A DNA stretch of 64,000 nucleotides from Franconibacter pulveris DSM 19144 (GTDB lineage Bacteria > Pseudomonadota > Gammaproteobacteria > Enterobacterales > Enterobacteriaceae): assembly GCA_000621185.1 (NCBI GenBank), contig KK211224.1, positions 124,001 to 188,000 of the forward strand, written 5' to 3'. Below are positions 27,982 through 38,831 of this stretch, piece after piece. A program made the position numbers and the translations under genes. Below the pieces are notes generated by a model, which worked only from the letters and a program-made list of their open reading frames with translations, did not search any database and was not told the DNA's origin. Every line of letters starts with the position of its first letter. Position 1 is the stretch's first letter.

Positions 27982-28347
27982 TCAGGTGATGTGTTTAGGG
28001 TTCGGTCCGAAGCGGTTTTCGCCCGGGGTGCTGTCCTGGCAGTTAAACGCCAGAATGATAAGCCAGCCTACAATCGGGATAATAAGCAGCAGCAGCCACC
28101 AGGCGGAACGATCGGTGTCATGCAGCCGCCGGAACTGCACCGCCCACCAGGGGAGGAACACCAGCAGACCATAAATTGCAGTCAGTATGCCTTCATCCCC
28201 CGCCACGCGCAGCCCCAGCATTTTATCAACCATGCTGAGCACGCCGGTCAGGATGATGTTGACCAGAATAAACATCCAGTACTCTTTGCGGCGCGCCCGG
28301 CCACTGAAGCCAATGTAGTTTCTTAAAACTTTAAAATACCAGTCCAT
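27982..28347 (-). CDS. yhaH: YhaH, DUF805 inner-membrane protein
   Basis: 121 aa (an ATG one codon upstream is also possible). DUF805 protein with four predicted membrane spans and the signature YIGFSGRARRKEYWMF and WWAVQFRRLHDTDRS; ends GENRFGPNPK as in E. coli YhaH. Its function is unknown. In E. coli yhaI lies between it and yhaJ; here yhaI is absent and the scr regulon occupies that place. Confidence 0.9.
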   Translation of the reverse strand: MDWYFKVLRNYIGFSGRARRKEYWMFILVNIILTGVLSMVDKMLGLRVAGDEGILTAIYGLLVFLPWWAVQFRRLHDTDRSAWWLLLLIIPIVGWLIILAFNCQDSTPGENRFGPNPKHIT

Positions 28348-28479
28348 CATATGCTTTCGCCTCGTCTGAACATCAATCGCTTGTTTTATAAGCGATAGTG
28401 AAAGCGTAGACGGGAATCAGCGGCGGGTAAATGAGACGCGGGGAAGGAAAGCGGCGCCCGTGACGGCGCGCCGGAAAGT

Positions 28480-29466
28480 TTAGCGGAATCGTTCGTCGCG
28501 ACCGTGCGGTTCGTCGAGATCCTGCCACGGCCCGATGGAGATAATGCCCGTCGGGTTAATGGTTTTGTGGCTACGGAAATAGTGATTGCGAATATGGTCG
28601 AAATTAACCGTCTCCGCCACGCCCGGCATCTGATAAATATCGCGCAGGAAGCCATGCAGGTTCAGGTAGTCGCTGATGCGGTGCTTATCGCATTTGAAAT
28701 GCGTGACATAGACCGGGTCGAAGCGCACAAGCGTCGTCCACAGGCGAATATCCGCCTCGGTGAGCTGGTTGCCGGTCAGGAAGCGGTGCTGACCGAGAAT
28801 TTGCTCAAGGCGGGAAAGTGAAGCGAAAACGCCATTCACCGCCTCGTCATAGGCTTCCTGGCTGGTGGCGAAGCCCGCTTTATAGACACCGTTATTGACC
28901 GTGTCGTAGATCCAGCCGTTCAGCTCGTCAATCTGCCCGCGCAGAGCCTGCGGGTAGTAGTCCCCGGCGCGTGCGCCCAGCGCGTCGAAAGCGCCGTTGA
29001 ACATGCGGATAATGTCCGCCGATTCGTTGCTGACGATAGTCTGCGTCTTTTTATCCCACAGCACCGGCACCGTTACGCGCCCGGTGTAATGCTCGTCGGC
29101 GTGCAGATAGAGCTGATAAAGAAATTCGTTCTGATAGAGGCGGTCGCCGGTGGCATCAGGGAAACTGTCATCAAAGGTCCAGCCATCCTGCAGCATCAGC
29201 GGGTGCACGACCGAAACGTCAATAAACGGCTCAAGTCCTTTGAGCTTGCGCATAATCAGCGTGCGATGCGCCCAGGGGCAGGCGAGGGAGACATACAGGT
29301 GATAGCGATCTTTCTCGGCGGCAAAACCGCCTTTACCGGTCGGCCCCGGCTCGCCGTCGGCGGTAAGCCAGTTGCGCCAGGCGGATTCAGAGCGTTTAAA
29401 ACGCCCGCCGGTGGATTTGGTGTCATACCACGTGTCGTGCCAGACGCCGTCGATAAGTTGTCCCAT
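28480..29466 (-). CDS. yqjG: YqjG, glutathionyl-hydroquinone reductase
   Basis: 328 aa from the ATG at 29466 (GGAGGAAAAGAG upstream), the E. coli length. GST-fold enzyme of the Xi class; catalytic Cys63 in SLACPWAHRTL. It reduces glutathionyl-(hydro)quinones using GSH. The C-terminal all-helical part (ADIRLWTTLVRFDPVYVTHF) is typical. It lies downstream of yqjF but separated by a terminator hairpin. Confidence 0.94.
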   Translation of the reverse strand: MGQLIDGVWHDTWYDTKSTGGRFKRSESAWRNWLTADGEPGPTGKGGFAAEKDRYHLYVSLACPWAHRTLIMRKLKGLEPFIDVSVVHPLMLQDGWTFDDSFPDATGDRLYQNEFLYQLYLHADEHYTGRVTVPVLWDKKTQTIVSNESADIIRMFNGAFDALGARAGDYYPQALRGQIDELNGWIYDTVNNGVYKAGFATSQEAYDEAVNGVFASLSRLEQILGQHRFLTGNQLTEADIRLWTTLVRFDPVYVTHFKCDKHRISDYLNLHGFLRDIYQMPGVAETVNFDHIRNHYFRSHKTINPTGIISIGPWQDLDEPHGRDERFR

Positions 29467-29523
29467 CTCTTTTCCTCCCGTTTTCCTTCGCTTTGCCTGT
29501 CGCATCGCTTCAGCGTAAAAGTG

Positions 29524-29551
29524 AAAAGCGAGGAATAAACTCCTCGCTTTT
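29524..29551 (-). terminator. Terminator between yqjF and yqjG
   Basis: Perfect 11-bp stem AAAAGCGAGGA / TCCTCGCTTTT with a 6-nt loop; the A/T ends give U's on both strands. Confidence 0.75.
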
Positions 29552-29572
29552 GATGATTTCAGTATAGAAGCC

Positions 29573-29965
29573 TTACCACTTTTTATTCAGCACGCGGTCA
29601 AGGCTGAACGCGCCTGGCCCGGTGATGGCCAGCAGCAGAAAACCGCCAGCAATGGTCAAGTTTTTCATGAACATAATCGAGTTCGGCGCCTGCGAGAAGT
29701 CGATGTGGAAGATAAAGGCCGTCATCAGCGTGAACAGGGCGGTGATGATGGCGGTGGTGCGCGTCAGGAAACCGAAAATAATCGCCAGACCGCCGCCGAA
29801 CTCAAGCAGGATAGTCAATGGCAGTAAGAAGCCCGGTACGCCCATCGCTTCCATATACTGCTGTGTGCCCGCATAACCGGTGATTTTGCCCCAGCCCGCC
29901 ACGATGAACAGAATCGGCATCAGAATACGTGCTACCAGAATACCAACATCTTCGAATTTTTTCAT
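29573..29965 (-). CDS. yqjF: YqjF, DoxX-family inner-membrane protein
   Basis: 130 aa with four hydrophobic helices and the DoxX motif LFIVAGWGKITGYAGTQQYM. The E. coli homologue is induced by 2,4-dinitrotoluene breakdown products through YhaJ and is used in biosensors; its biochemical role is unclear. The 150-bp AT-rich upstream region holds the promoter. yhaJ is in the same window (20465-21364). Confidence 0.92.
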   Translation of the reverse strand: MKKFEDVGILVARILMPILFIVAGWGKITGYAGTQQYMEAMGVPGFLLPLTILLEFGGGLAIIFGFLTRTTAIITALFTLMTAFIFHIDFSQAPNSIMFMKNLTIAGGFLLLAITGPGAFSLDRVLNKKW

Positions 29966-30142
29966 TTCTCTCTCCAGTGCGCCTTATTACAGGTGCTTAA
30001 AACAATCTATTGATTAGATAAGATTTTTTGTTTTGATTACCGAAGTAATCCTGATGGAGAGAATCATAAGCGGCGGAGAAAAAGATTGTTAGCAAGGAAA
30101 ACTGTTAATCTTTTTCAAATTAGATGAACAAGGTAAGAGGGG

Positions 30143-30171
30143 CGCTTTCCTCTCCCGCAGGAGAGGAAGCG
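30143..30171. terminator. Hairpin after yqjK
   Basis: CGCTTTCCTCTCC and GGAGAGGAAGCG form a stem with loop CGCA and one bulge, directly after the yqjK stop. No U-tract follows, so it may be a 3'-end stabiliser rather than a terminator. Confidence 0.45.
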
Positions 30172-30462
30172 TTAGTGGATTTGCTTGTGCATGGTGTTTT
30201 TAAGCAACCGCCATGCGCTCCAGCCGGCAAAGGCGCGTTTGCCCCAGCGCAGCAGAAAGTTCGGGTTGCGGACGCTCCAGATAGCCATAAAGCTGCTGCC
30301 CACCAGCAGCCACGATCGCAGGCTGAGAATCGTATTCCAGCCGCGGTCATAGGCGCCGGTCGACTCCAGCCACTCGCGGCGGCTGGCGGAGAGATCCAGC
30401 CGCTGTTGCTGGATCTGGCTTAACAGGAACGCTTTACGTCTTTCACGTTCCTTTTTACTCAT
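30172..30462 (-). CDS. yqjK: YqjK family small membrane-associated protein
   Basis: 96 aa from the ATG at 30462; GAGGA stands upstream. The basic N-terminus with the family block LLSQIQQQRLDLSASRREWL and a hydrophobic stretch around LLVGSSFMAIWSV match E. coli YqjK (99 aa). Its function is unknown. Its start overlaps the yqjE stop by 8 bp (ATGAGTAA), so it is the last gene of the yqjCDEK unit. Confidence 0.88.
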   Translation of the reverse strand: MSKKERERRKAFLLSQIQQQRLDLSASRREWLESTGAYDRGWNTILSLRSWLLVGSSFMAIWSVRNPNFLLRWGKRAFAGWSAWRLLKNTMHKQIH

Positions 30463-30862
30463 GGGGTTTATCCTCAAGCAGCGCGCGGTCGTTCGCCAGC
30501 TCGCCGCGGGTATGCCGCAAAAGCGTCGACTGGCGTGATTTCTTCAGCGCCCATACGCCGCATATTATCGCGAGAATGAACAACACGGCGGTGGTTGCGA
30601 TAATCGCGTTAAGTCGATACTGCGCATCGACTGCCCAGATAATCAATACCATCAGGCTCATCAGGCCAAAAGCGGCGAACAGCATGGTCAGCCCTAACAT
30701 CAGGAGAAGCTGGATGACGTTTGCTTTCTCTTCTTCCAGCTCCACCACGGCGAGACGTAAGCGGGTTTCCACCATCTCTACGATGATGGTGACCATACGC
30801 TGTCCAATGCCAAGAACGCTTTTTCCTGGGCCCTGAGGCGGTACGTGACGAGTCTCAGCCAT
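30455..30862 (-). CDS. yqjE: YqjE, phage-holin-like membrane protein
   Basis: 135 aa from the ATG at 30862, two bases after the yqjD stop. Two membrane spans (MLGLTMLFAAFGLMSLMVLI and IIATTAVLFILAIICGVWAL) follow an amphipathic region with ETRLRLAVVELEEEKANV. Collinear with E. coli YqjE. Members of this family interact with YqjD in the inner membrane; molecular role unproven. Confidence 0.9.
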   Translation of the reverse strand: MAETRHVPPQGPGKSVLGIGQRMVTIIVEMVETRLRLAVVELEEEKANVIQLLLMLGLTMLFAAFGLMSLMVLIIWAVDAQYRLNAIIATTAVLFILAIICGVWALKKSRQSTLLRHTRGELANDRALLEDKPHE

Positions 30863-30864
30863 AA

Positions 30865-31170
30865 TCAACGACGCGTCAGCAGCATGCCCAGCACGACGCC
30901 CACAGCGGCGCCAATACCGACGCCAGTCCAAGGGTTCGCACGAACATAATCTTCAGCCCGGGCCGCCGCTTCACGGGTCTGTTTCGCGATAATATCGCCG
31001 GTATCGCTCAGTTGAGAGCGGGTATCTTTCAGTGCGCGCTCTGCTTTGCTGCGCAGCTTGCTCATCTCTTCTTTCGATTTATCGCCTGAGGAAGAGAGCA
31101 CCTCTTCCAGCGTGTCAGCCAGGGATTTCAACTCAGCGCGCAGATGATCTGTGGTTGTATCTTTTGACAT
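30865..31170 (-). CDS. yqjD: YqjD, ElaB/DUF883 ribosome-binding membrane protein
   Basis: 101 aa from the ATG at 31170 (GGAGAGAATT upstream). A long charged helical N-terminal part (LRAELKSLADTLEEVLSSSG) is followed by the conserved DYVRANPWTGVGIGAAVGVV and a C-terminal membrane anchor. E. coli YqjD binds stationary-phase ribosomes and tethers them to the inner membrane. Part of the yqjCDEK cluster. Confidence 0.92.
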   Translation of the reverse strand: MSKDTTTDHLRAELKSLADTLEEVLSSSGDKSKEEMSKLRSKAERALKDTRSQLSDTGDIIAKQTREAAARAEDYVRANPWTGVGIGAAVGVVLGMLLTRR

Positions 31171-31204
31171 AATTCTCTCCAGTGAGTGAGGGGTATCCAT
31201 AAAC

Positions 31205-31573
31205 TCAGTAGTCACGAGCTTTTAACGCTTTAAGCTCCTGCTCAGCCTCGTGAAGCTTCTGCTGGCGCCGGGCGATCTTTTCGGCATCGCCTTTTTGCTT
31301 CGCCTCGCTAAGCTCCGCTTTACGTTCCGACACTTCCGCTTCTTTCTCGGCCACCGCTTGACGATGGTCGGCGCGAAGATTGCTGTCACGGCAATTCGCG
31401 CGAACCTCGCTTAGCGCTTTGTTCAGTCCATCGATGCGGCTCTGGTTGTGGTGCTTCTCCGCATAGTGGATTTCACGCTGTATTTCCTGTTCCTTTTCCT
31501 GGCACAGGGAGACGGCGTGGCTTGCCGTGGCGACTGAAAAAAGGGCTAATGTCAGTACGGTGCGGTAATGCAT
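31205..31573 (-). CDS. yqjC: YqjC, DUF1090 periplasmic protein
   Basis: 122 aa from the ATG at 31573. Signal peptide MHYRTVLTLALFSVATASHA, then a highly charged coiled-coil-like body with two cysteines (LCQEKEQEIQ and RANCRDSN). E. coli YqjC belongs to DUF1090; its function is not known. It lies 34 bp upstream of yqjD on the same strand. Confidence 0.9.
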   Translation of the reverse strand: MHYRTVLTLALFSVATASHAVSLCQEKEQEIQREIHYAEKHHNQSRIDGLNKALSEVRANCRDSNLRADHRQAVAEKEAEVSERKAELSEAKQKGDAEKIARRQQKLHEAEQELKALKARDY

Positions 31574-31732
31574 AGTGAAAACTTTCCTTTGTGTCACAGC
31601 GCCGGTAAAGGCCTGTGATTATCCAGTTGCGTATTCTGCGCAGGGAAACCAAAGGGATGCGCTGACTTAAGCATAGTAAGTAATAGCGCAAACCCCAAAG
31701 TCAGTGAAAAGATTCAGATTAATAGCGAAGGG

Positions 31733-32113
31733 CTAGCCAAGCTGGCGAAAATCGTGACGCAGGCGGTTAAGCCAACCCGGGCCCGGCGCGTCTTCATCCT
31801 GTTGCGCGATGATAAAACCGCGCGGCAGGGTGCGGTAAAGCACCTCGCGGGCGGCGGCGCTCTGGTCGCTGGAGTCAAACTTAATCAGCAGCGTATCTTT
31901 TTGCGGGGTAATGCTTTTGAAGCGGATGCCGTTGGCGTCCAGATGATGCCAGACGGAAAAGCCATCGGGGATAACGGCGCCTTGCGACGCAGCGCGGATC
32001 TCAAGCGTCGACTCCTGCTTCTGCATGGCCAGAAACAGAAGCGCGCTCAGGGCCACCGCGGCGGCAATCAGCGTGACAGAGAGAGATCGTAGAAAAATCC
32101 TTTTCAGCGCCAT
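31733..32113 (-). CDS. mzrA: MzrA, modulator of EnvZ/OmpR
   Basis: 126 aa single-pass inner-membrane protein: short cytoplasmic N-terminus, membrane span at residues 10-30 ([20 protein letters not shown]) and a periplasmic domain. E. coli MzrA (YqjB) binds EnvZ and links the Cpx and EnvZ/OmpR systems. Its start lies 3 bp after the yqjA stop, forming the yqjA-mzrA operon. Confidence 0.92.
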   Translation of the reverse strand: MALKRIFLRSLSVTLIAAAVALSALLFLAMQKQESTLEIRAASQGAVIPDGFSVWHHLDANGIRFKSITPQKDTLLIKFDSSDQSAAAREVLYRTLPRGFIIAQQDEDAPGPGWLNRLRHDFRQLG

Positions 32114-32116
32114 TCC

Positions 32117-32779
32117 TTAGCCTCGGTTTCCATATTTTTTCTTCCACAAAACCACCAGCGAGCCAATCAGGCCGAACACCAGCAGCACCACCGGCAGCAG
32201 CATCAGGCAGGACATCAGCGCATCCTCATACTTCAAAAAGACCGGCGTCTTGCCAAGCAGGTAGCCAAGGGTAGTAAGGATAAGCACCCACAGCAGACCG
32301 CTTATCCAGTTGAAGAACTGAAAGCGCGCGCTGTTCAGCCCAGAAAGGCCAGCGATGGTCGGCAGCAGCGTGCGGACAAAAGCGATAAAGCGGGCAATCA
32401 GCAACGCGGACAAACCGTGTTTGTGAAACAGATGATGGGCGCGCTGATGATAGTGAGCGGGCAGATGCGAAAGCCAGTTCTGCACCAGCCGCGTGTTGCC
32501 GAGCCATCGTCCCTGAATGTAGCTAAGCCAGCAGCCGAGGCTCGCCGCCGCGGTTAACAGCAGCACGGTTTGCGGATAGCCCATGGCCCCCTTGGCGATA
32601 AGCACGCCCACCAACACCAGCAGGCTGTCGCCCGGTAAAAACGCGGCGGGCAGCAGGCCGTTTTCAAGAAACAGGATCATAAACAGCACGAAATAGAGCA
32701 TGCCAATCATGGATGGATTGGCGAGGGTCTCATAATCCTGGCTCCACAAGGCGTTGAGTAATTGGGTCAAAAGTTCCAT
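32117..32779 (-). CDS. yqjA: YqjA, DedA-family membrane transporter
   Basis: 220 aa DedA protein with the family signature [12 protein letters not shown] and a second conserved block [19 protein letters not shown] holding essential arginines; ends with several membrane spans. E. coli YqjA is needed for growth at alkaline pH and for proton-dependent export, acting redundantly with YghB. Operon leader with mzrA. CpxR control is known in E. coli. Confidence 0.93.
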   Translation of the reverse strand: MELLTQLLNALWSQDYETLANPSMIGMLYFVLFMILFLENGLLPAAFLPGDSLLVLVGVLIAKGAMGYPQTVLLLTAAASLGCWLSYIQGRWLGNTRLVQNWLSHLPAHYHQRAHHLFHKHGLSALLIARFIAFVRTLLPTIAGLSGLNSARFQFFNWISGLLWVLILTTLGYLLGKTPVFLKYEDALMSCLMLLPVVLLVFGLIGSLVVLWKKKYGNRG

Positions 32780-33099
32780 TCAGTGTTCCTGGCAACAGCG
32801 GTTAAAGCCAATGGTTACAGTTGAAGAGAACAGCGCGGCGACAGAAGTTATTTTGTAATGGCGTCGACACGGCTGTACTGATTCTGATGCCTTCACATTT
32901 CCTTGTGAACCTGGCACGGTGAGTGGGTACTTACCCGCTCAGCCACAATTTGCGTCTAATTGTAACAAAGCCCAAGGTTTTACGTCACAGAAATTGTGCT
33001 TTGTTAAAGATTGATTTTGCTTACCGAAGAGAAGGGTGGCGAGGGTATTTACAAACGCTGACACTATATACGTTTTGCTTACCCTCGCCCTGAGAGCGG
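32780..33099. other. Intergenic region between exuR and yqjA with interleaved inverted repeats
   Basis: About 320 bp, no gene. It must contain the yqjA promoter (minus strand). Two inverted repeats interlock: CACAATTT (32944-32951) with AAATTGTG (32991-32998), and AACAAAGC (32963-32970) with GCTTTGTT (32998-33005), an arrangement compatible with alternative or pseudoknot pairing in the leader. I saw no clear U-tailed terminator for exuR. Confidence 0.45.
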
Positions 33100-33879
33100 C
33101 TATTTTACGCCGTTAGCGGCAGTATCGAGATGGACAACCGGATTTTCGGCAAAAAGATAGCGGTCGGCATTGAATTCAAAGTCATCGCTGGTTTCGTTGA
33201 ACAACATCTGTTTGGTGTTTTCCAGATGCTGCCACATAGCCACTTTGGCGCCATGTGGGTCTTTACGAATCAAGGCCTTAAGAATTTTATCGTGATCGTC
33301 GCACCAGTTATCTACGGTGCGGGCGTCAATGTGTTCGTGCAGTTTTTTCCAGTACGGGTTATGAACGCGCTGAGTCCACATTTTTTCAACGATGGCGGCA
33401 AGCGCGGAGTTTTGCGTGGCGAGCGCAACCTGAACATGGAACTGCAAATCCCATTCAGAGTCGCGAAAGCACTGCTCTTTGCGCGCCATCTCCTGGATTT
33501 CCATCAGCTTGATAATGTCCTGCTTGGTCACCTGCGTGGCGGCAAACTCAGCGATATTGCTCTCGATAAGCTGACGCGCCTGAAGCAGTTCGAACGGACC
33601 GTAATTAGCGAACTCCAGCTGTTGCTCATCGACGGCGTTGTGATACTTCGCCTGGTTTGAGATGACGTGAATGCCGGAGCCTTTGCGCACCTCCACATAT
33701 CCTTCCACTTCCAGCATAATGATGGCTTCACGCACCACGGTGCGGCTGACATTTTTTTCATCAGCGATAAAACGTTCGGCGGGTAATTTTTCCCCAACCT
33801 GATAAACACCATCTTCAATGCGCTGCTTAAGTTCAGCGGCAAGCTGTTGATAAAGGCGACGAGATTCGGTGAGCTCCAT
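33100..33879 (-). CDS. exuR: ExuR, GntR-family hexuronate repressor
   Basis: 259 aa from the ATG at 33879. N-terminal winged HTH ([20 protein letters not shown] and [20 protein letters not shown]) and a FadR-type FCD effector domain. It represses exuT, uxaCA and itself, relieved by galacturonate or its isomerisation product. A good ExuR-type operator stands upstream at 33912-33929. It lies downstream of exuT, after a terminator. Confidence 0.94.
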   Translation of the reverse strand: MELTESRRLYQQLAAELKQRIEDGVYQVGEKLPAERFIADEKNVSRTVVREAIIMLEVEGYVEVRKGSGIHVISNQAKYHNAVDEQQLEFANYGPFELLQARQLIESNIAEFAATQVTKQDIIKLMEIQEMARKEQCFRDSEWDLQFHVQVALATQNSALAAIVEKMWTQRVHNPYWKKLHEHIDARTVDNWCDDHDKILKALIRKDPHGAKVAMWQHLENTKQMLFNETSDDFEFNADRYLFAENPVVHLDTAANGVK

Positions 33880-33911
33880 AGACCACTCCAGTGAACAGCA
33901 AGACTGCTTAG

Positions 33912-33929
33912 ATTTGTTATACCACTTTT
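33912..33929. promoter_or_regulatory. Probable ExuR operator upstream of exuR
   Basis: ATTTGTTATACCACTTTT matches the ExuR/UxuR palindromic consensus (TTGGTATACCAA core) at most positions. It lies 33 bp upstream of the exuR start, consistent with autoregulation. Confidence 0.65.
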
Positions 33930-33959
33930 GGCCTCTGCGCTCCACAACGCCAGAATGAA

Positions 33960-33981
33960 AAAGCCGCCCGCAGGCGGCTTT
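33960..33981 (-). terminator. exuT terminator
   Basis: AAAGCCGCC / GGCGGCTTT stem with loop CGCA, followed on the minus strand by TTCATTC with preceding U's. It lies 12 bp after the exuT stop. Confidence 0.8.
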
Positions 33982-33993
33982 CGCGACGATTTA

Positions 33994-35295
33994 TTAAGGT
34001 TGTGTGACGGGACCGCCAGTTCGCTGCTCTTGCTGCAGCTCAGCGGCAGGTTTGTTTTTCAGTACCGTCCAGATAACCAGCGCGCCCATCAGGTCAAACA
34101 CGGCCAGTACGGCGAACAGCGGGCTAAAGCCAATGGTATCGGCCAGCGCGCCCACGACCAGCGCGAACAGGGTGCTCGCAGTCCAGGCCGCCATACCGGT
34201 CAGGCCGTTGGCAGTCGCCACTTCGTTACGGCCAAACACGTCGGAAGAGAGGGTAATCAGCGCGCCAGAGAGCGACTGGTGGGCAAAGCCGCCGATGCAC
34301 AGCAGGCCGATAGCCACATAGGGGCTGGTGAACAGGCCGATCATGCCAGGGCCAATCATCAGCAGCGCGCCCATGGTCACCACCATTTTGCGCGAGACAA
34401 TCAGGTTCACGCCGAACCAGCGCTGGAACAGCGGCGGCAGGTAGCCGCCCACGATGCAGCCGAGGTCGGCGAACAGCATCGGCATCCAGGCGAACATCGC
34501 AATCTCTTTCAGGTTAAAGCCGTAGACTTTAAACATGAACAGCGGGATCCAGGCGTTGAACGTACCCCAGGCCGGCTCCGCCAGGAAACGCGGCAGCGCG
34601 ATACCCCAGAACTGACGGGTGCCAAGGATCTGCCACGGCGTCATCTTTTTCGCGTTATTGGTCTGGTGCTGCGCTTCCTGACCGCCAATGATGTATTCAC
34701 GTTCTTCCTGGGTCAGCTTTTTCTGGTCGCGCGGGTGCTTGTAGAAAACCAGCCACGCCATCGCCCAGGCAAAGCTCAGTACGCCGGAGATAATAAACGC
34801 CATTTCCCAGCTGTGCATCACGATGGCCCACACAACCAGCGGCGGAGCAATCATCGCGCCGATAGAAGAGCCCACGTTAAAGTAGCCTACGGCGATTGAA
34901 CGCTCTTTCGCCGGGAACCATTCGGAACTGGCTTTCAGGCCCGCCGGGATCATCGCCGCTTCCGCAGCGCCTACCGCGCCGCGCGCCAGCGCCAGACCGC
35001 CCCAGCTTCCCGCCAGCGCCGTGGCGCCGCAGAAGATAGCCCAGGTGACGGCGAAGAAGGCGTAACCGATTTTCGTGCCGAGAATATCAAGGATATAACC
35101 CGCAACCGGCTGCATCACGGTGTAGGCCGCGGAATACGCAGCGATAATATAAGAGTATTGCTGTGTGGAAATATGCAGCTCTTCCATCAATGTGGGCGCA
35201 GCCGCCGCCACGGTATTACGGGTCAGGTAGCCCAGCACGGTGCCCAGCGTCACCAGCGCAATCATGTACCATCGTAACCCTTTAATTTTACGCAT
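33994..35295 (-). CDS. exuT: ExuT, hexuronate/H+ symporter (MFS, ACS family)
   Basis: 433 aa from the ATG at 35295 (GAGG ten bases upstream). Nearly identical start to E. coli ExuT (MRKIKGLRWYMIALVTLGTV). Twelve membrane spans; MFS-type acidic/Arg motifs in RNTVAAAAPTLMEELHISTQ. It imports galacturonate and glucuronate. Divergent from uxaCA across a 470-bp regulatory region. Confidence 0.95.
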   Translation of the reverse strand: MRKIKGLRWYMIALVTLGTVLGYLTRNTVAAAAPTLMEELHISTQQYSYIIAAYSAAYTVMQPVAGYILDILGTKIGYAFFAVTWAIFCGATALAGSWGGLALARGAVGAAEAAMIPAGLKASSEWFPAKERSIAVGYFNVGSSIGAMIAPPLVVWAIVMHSWEMAFIISGVLSFAWAMAWLVFYKHPRDQKKLTQEEREYIIGGQEAQHQTNNAKKMTPWQILGTRQFWGIALPRFLAEPAWGTFNAWIPLFMFKVYGFNLKEIAMFAWMPMLFADLGCIVGGYLPPLFQRWFGVNLIVSRKMVVTMGALLMIGPGMIGLFTSPYVAIGLLCIGGFAHQSLSGALITLSSDVFGRNEVATANGLTGMAAWTASTLFALVVGALADTIGFSPLFAVLAVFDLMGALVIWTVLKNKPAAELQQEQRTGGPVTQP

Positions 35296-37179
<1,884 letters not shown>

Positions 37180-37210
37180 CCACTGATTACATCAGGCCTT
37201 TGAGGTTGAT

Positions 37211-38698
37211 ATGCAATACATCAAGATCCATTCGCAGGACAATGTCGCAGTAGCGCTTGCGGATCTGGCGGAAGGGACCAGCGTGACGATCGACGACCTG
37301 AACGTCACGCTGCGTCAACCGGTGACGCGCGGCCATAAGTTTGCGCTGCGCGCCATCGCTCAGGGAGAAAACGTCGTTAAATATGGTTTGCCGATCGGTC
37401 ATGCGCTGGCGGCTATCCAGCCAGGCGAGCACATTCACTCCCACAATGCCCGCACGAACCTGAGCGATCTGGACGAGTACAGCTATCAACCTGATATCCA
37501 CGCGCTACAGGCGCAGGCGGGCGATCGCGACGTGCAGATCTACCGCCGCGCCAATGGCGATGTGGGGATCCGCAACGAACTCTGGATCCTGCCGACAGTG
37601 GGCTGCGTTAACGGCATCGCCCGTCAGATCCAGAATCGTTTTCTCAAAGAGAGCAACGACGCACAAGGCATTGATGGCGTATTCCTCTTCAGCCATACCT
37701 ACGGCTGTTCCCAGCTGGGTGACGACCACATCAACACCCGCACCATGTTGCAGAACATGGTGCGTCACCCTAACGCGGGCGCGGTGTTGGTCATCGGCCT
37801 GGGCTGCGAGAACAACCAGGTGGACGCCTTCCGCGAAACGCTGGGCGACTTCGACCCGCAGCGCGTTCACTTCATGGTCTGCCAACACCAGGAAGACGAA
37901 GTGGAAGCGGGGCTTGAGCACCTGCGCGAGCTTTACGCGGCGATGCGCAACGATAAGCGCGAAGCGGGCAAGCTCAGCGAGCTGAAGTTTGGGCTGGAGT
38001 GCGGCGGTTCCGACGGGCTTTCGGGCATTACCGCAAACCCGATGCTCGGCCGCTTCTCCGATTATGTCATCGCCAACGGCGGCACCACGGTGCTGACCGA
38101 AGTGCCGGAAATGTTCGGCGCCGAGCAGATCCTGATGAGCCACTGTCGCGATGAATCGACGTTTGAAAAAACGGTCACCATGGTGAACGACTTCAAACAG
38201 TACTTCATCGCCCATAACCAGCCGATTTACGAAAACCCGTCGCCGGGAAACAAAGCGGGCGGTATTACCACGCTCGAAGAGAAATCGCTGGGCTGCACCC
38301 AGAAAGCGGGGCAGAGCCAGGTGGTGGACGTGCTGCGTTATGGCGAGCGGCTGAAAACGCCGGGGCTGAATTTGCTGAGCGCGCCGGGCAACGACGCCGT
38401 CGCCACCAGCGCATTAGCGGGCGCGGGCTGTCATATGGTGCTGTTCAGTACCGGCCGCGGCACGCCGTACGGCGGCTTTGTGCCGACGGTGAAAATCGCC
38501 ACCAACAGCGAGCTGGCGGCGAAGAAACCGCACTGGATCGACTTCGACGCCGGTCAACTGCTGCACGGCACCGCCATGCCGCAGCTGCTGGAAAAGTTTG
38601 TCGATGTGATTGTCGATATCGCCAGCGGCAAGCAAACCTGCAACGAGCGTAACGACTTCCGCGAACTGGCGATTTTTAAAAGCGGCGTCACGTTATAA
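37211..38698 (+). CDS. uxaA: UxaA, altronate dehydratase
   Basis: 495 aa. N-terminal SAF domain (about residues 1-75, HSQDNVAVALADLAEGTSV) followed by the dehydratase domain with conserved cysteines (HTYGCSQLGDDH, GLGCENNQ, GLECGGSDGLSG). It converts altronate to 2-keto-3-deoxygluconate. It lies 31 bp after uxaC. Followed by a strong terminator at 38778. Confidence 0.96.
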   Translation: MQYIKIHSQDNVAVALADLAEGTSVTIDDLNVTLRQPVTRGHKFALRAIAQGENVVKYGLPIGHALAAIQPGEHIHSHNARTNLSDLDEYSYQPDIHALQAQAGDRDVQIYRRANGDVGIRNELWILPTVGCVNGIARQIQNRFLKESNDAQGIDGVFLFSHTYGCSQLGDDHINTRTMLQNMVRHPNAGAVLVIGLGCENNQVDAFRETLGDFDPQRVHFMVCQHQEDEVEAGLEHLRELYAAMRNDKREAGKLSELKFGLECGGSDGLSGITANPMLGRFSDYVIANGGTTVLTEVPEMFGAEQILMSHCRDESTFEKTVTMVNDFKQYFIAHNQPIYENPSPGNKAGGITTLEEKSLGCTQKAGQSQVVDVLRYGERLKTPGLNLLSAPGNDAVATSALAGAGCHMVLFSTGRGTPYGGFVPTVKIATNSELAAKKPHWIDFDAGQLLHGTAMPQLLEKFVDVIVDIASGKQTCNERNDFRELAIFKSGVTL

Positions 38699-38777
38699 GT
38701 TCATCCGGCGCCTTTCGTGCTACGGCGGCGGTCCTTGCCGTAACGCGAAAAAGGTGGGTAAATGCGGGTATCGTGAC

Positions 38778-38815
38778 AAAACGGCGCTTCGTTTCTAAGC
38801 GCCGTTTCTTTTTTA
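38778..38815 (+). terminator. uxaCA terminator
   Basis: AAACGGCGCTT / AAGCGCCGTTT, an 11-bp stem with a 7-nt loop, followed by CTTTTTTAATC. Confidence 0.92.
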
Positions 38816-38831
38816 ATCGCAAGGACTCCTC

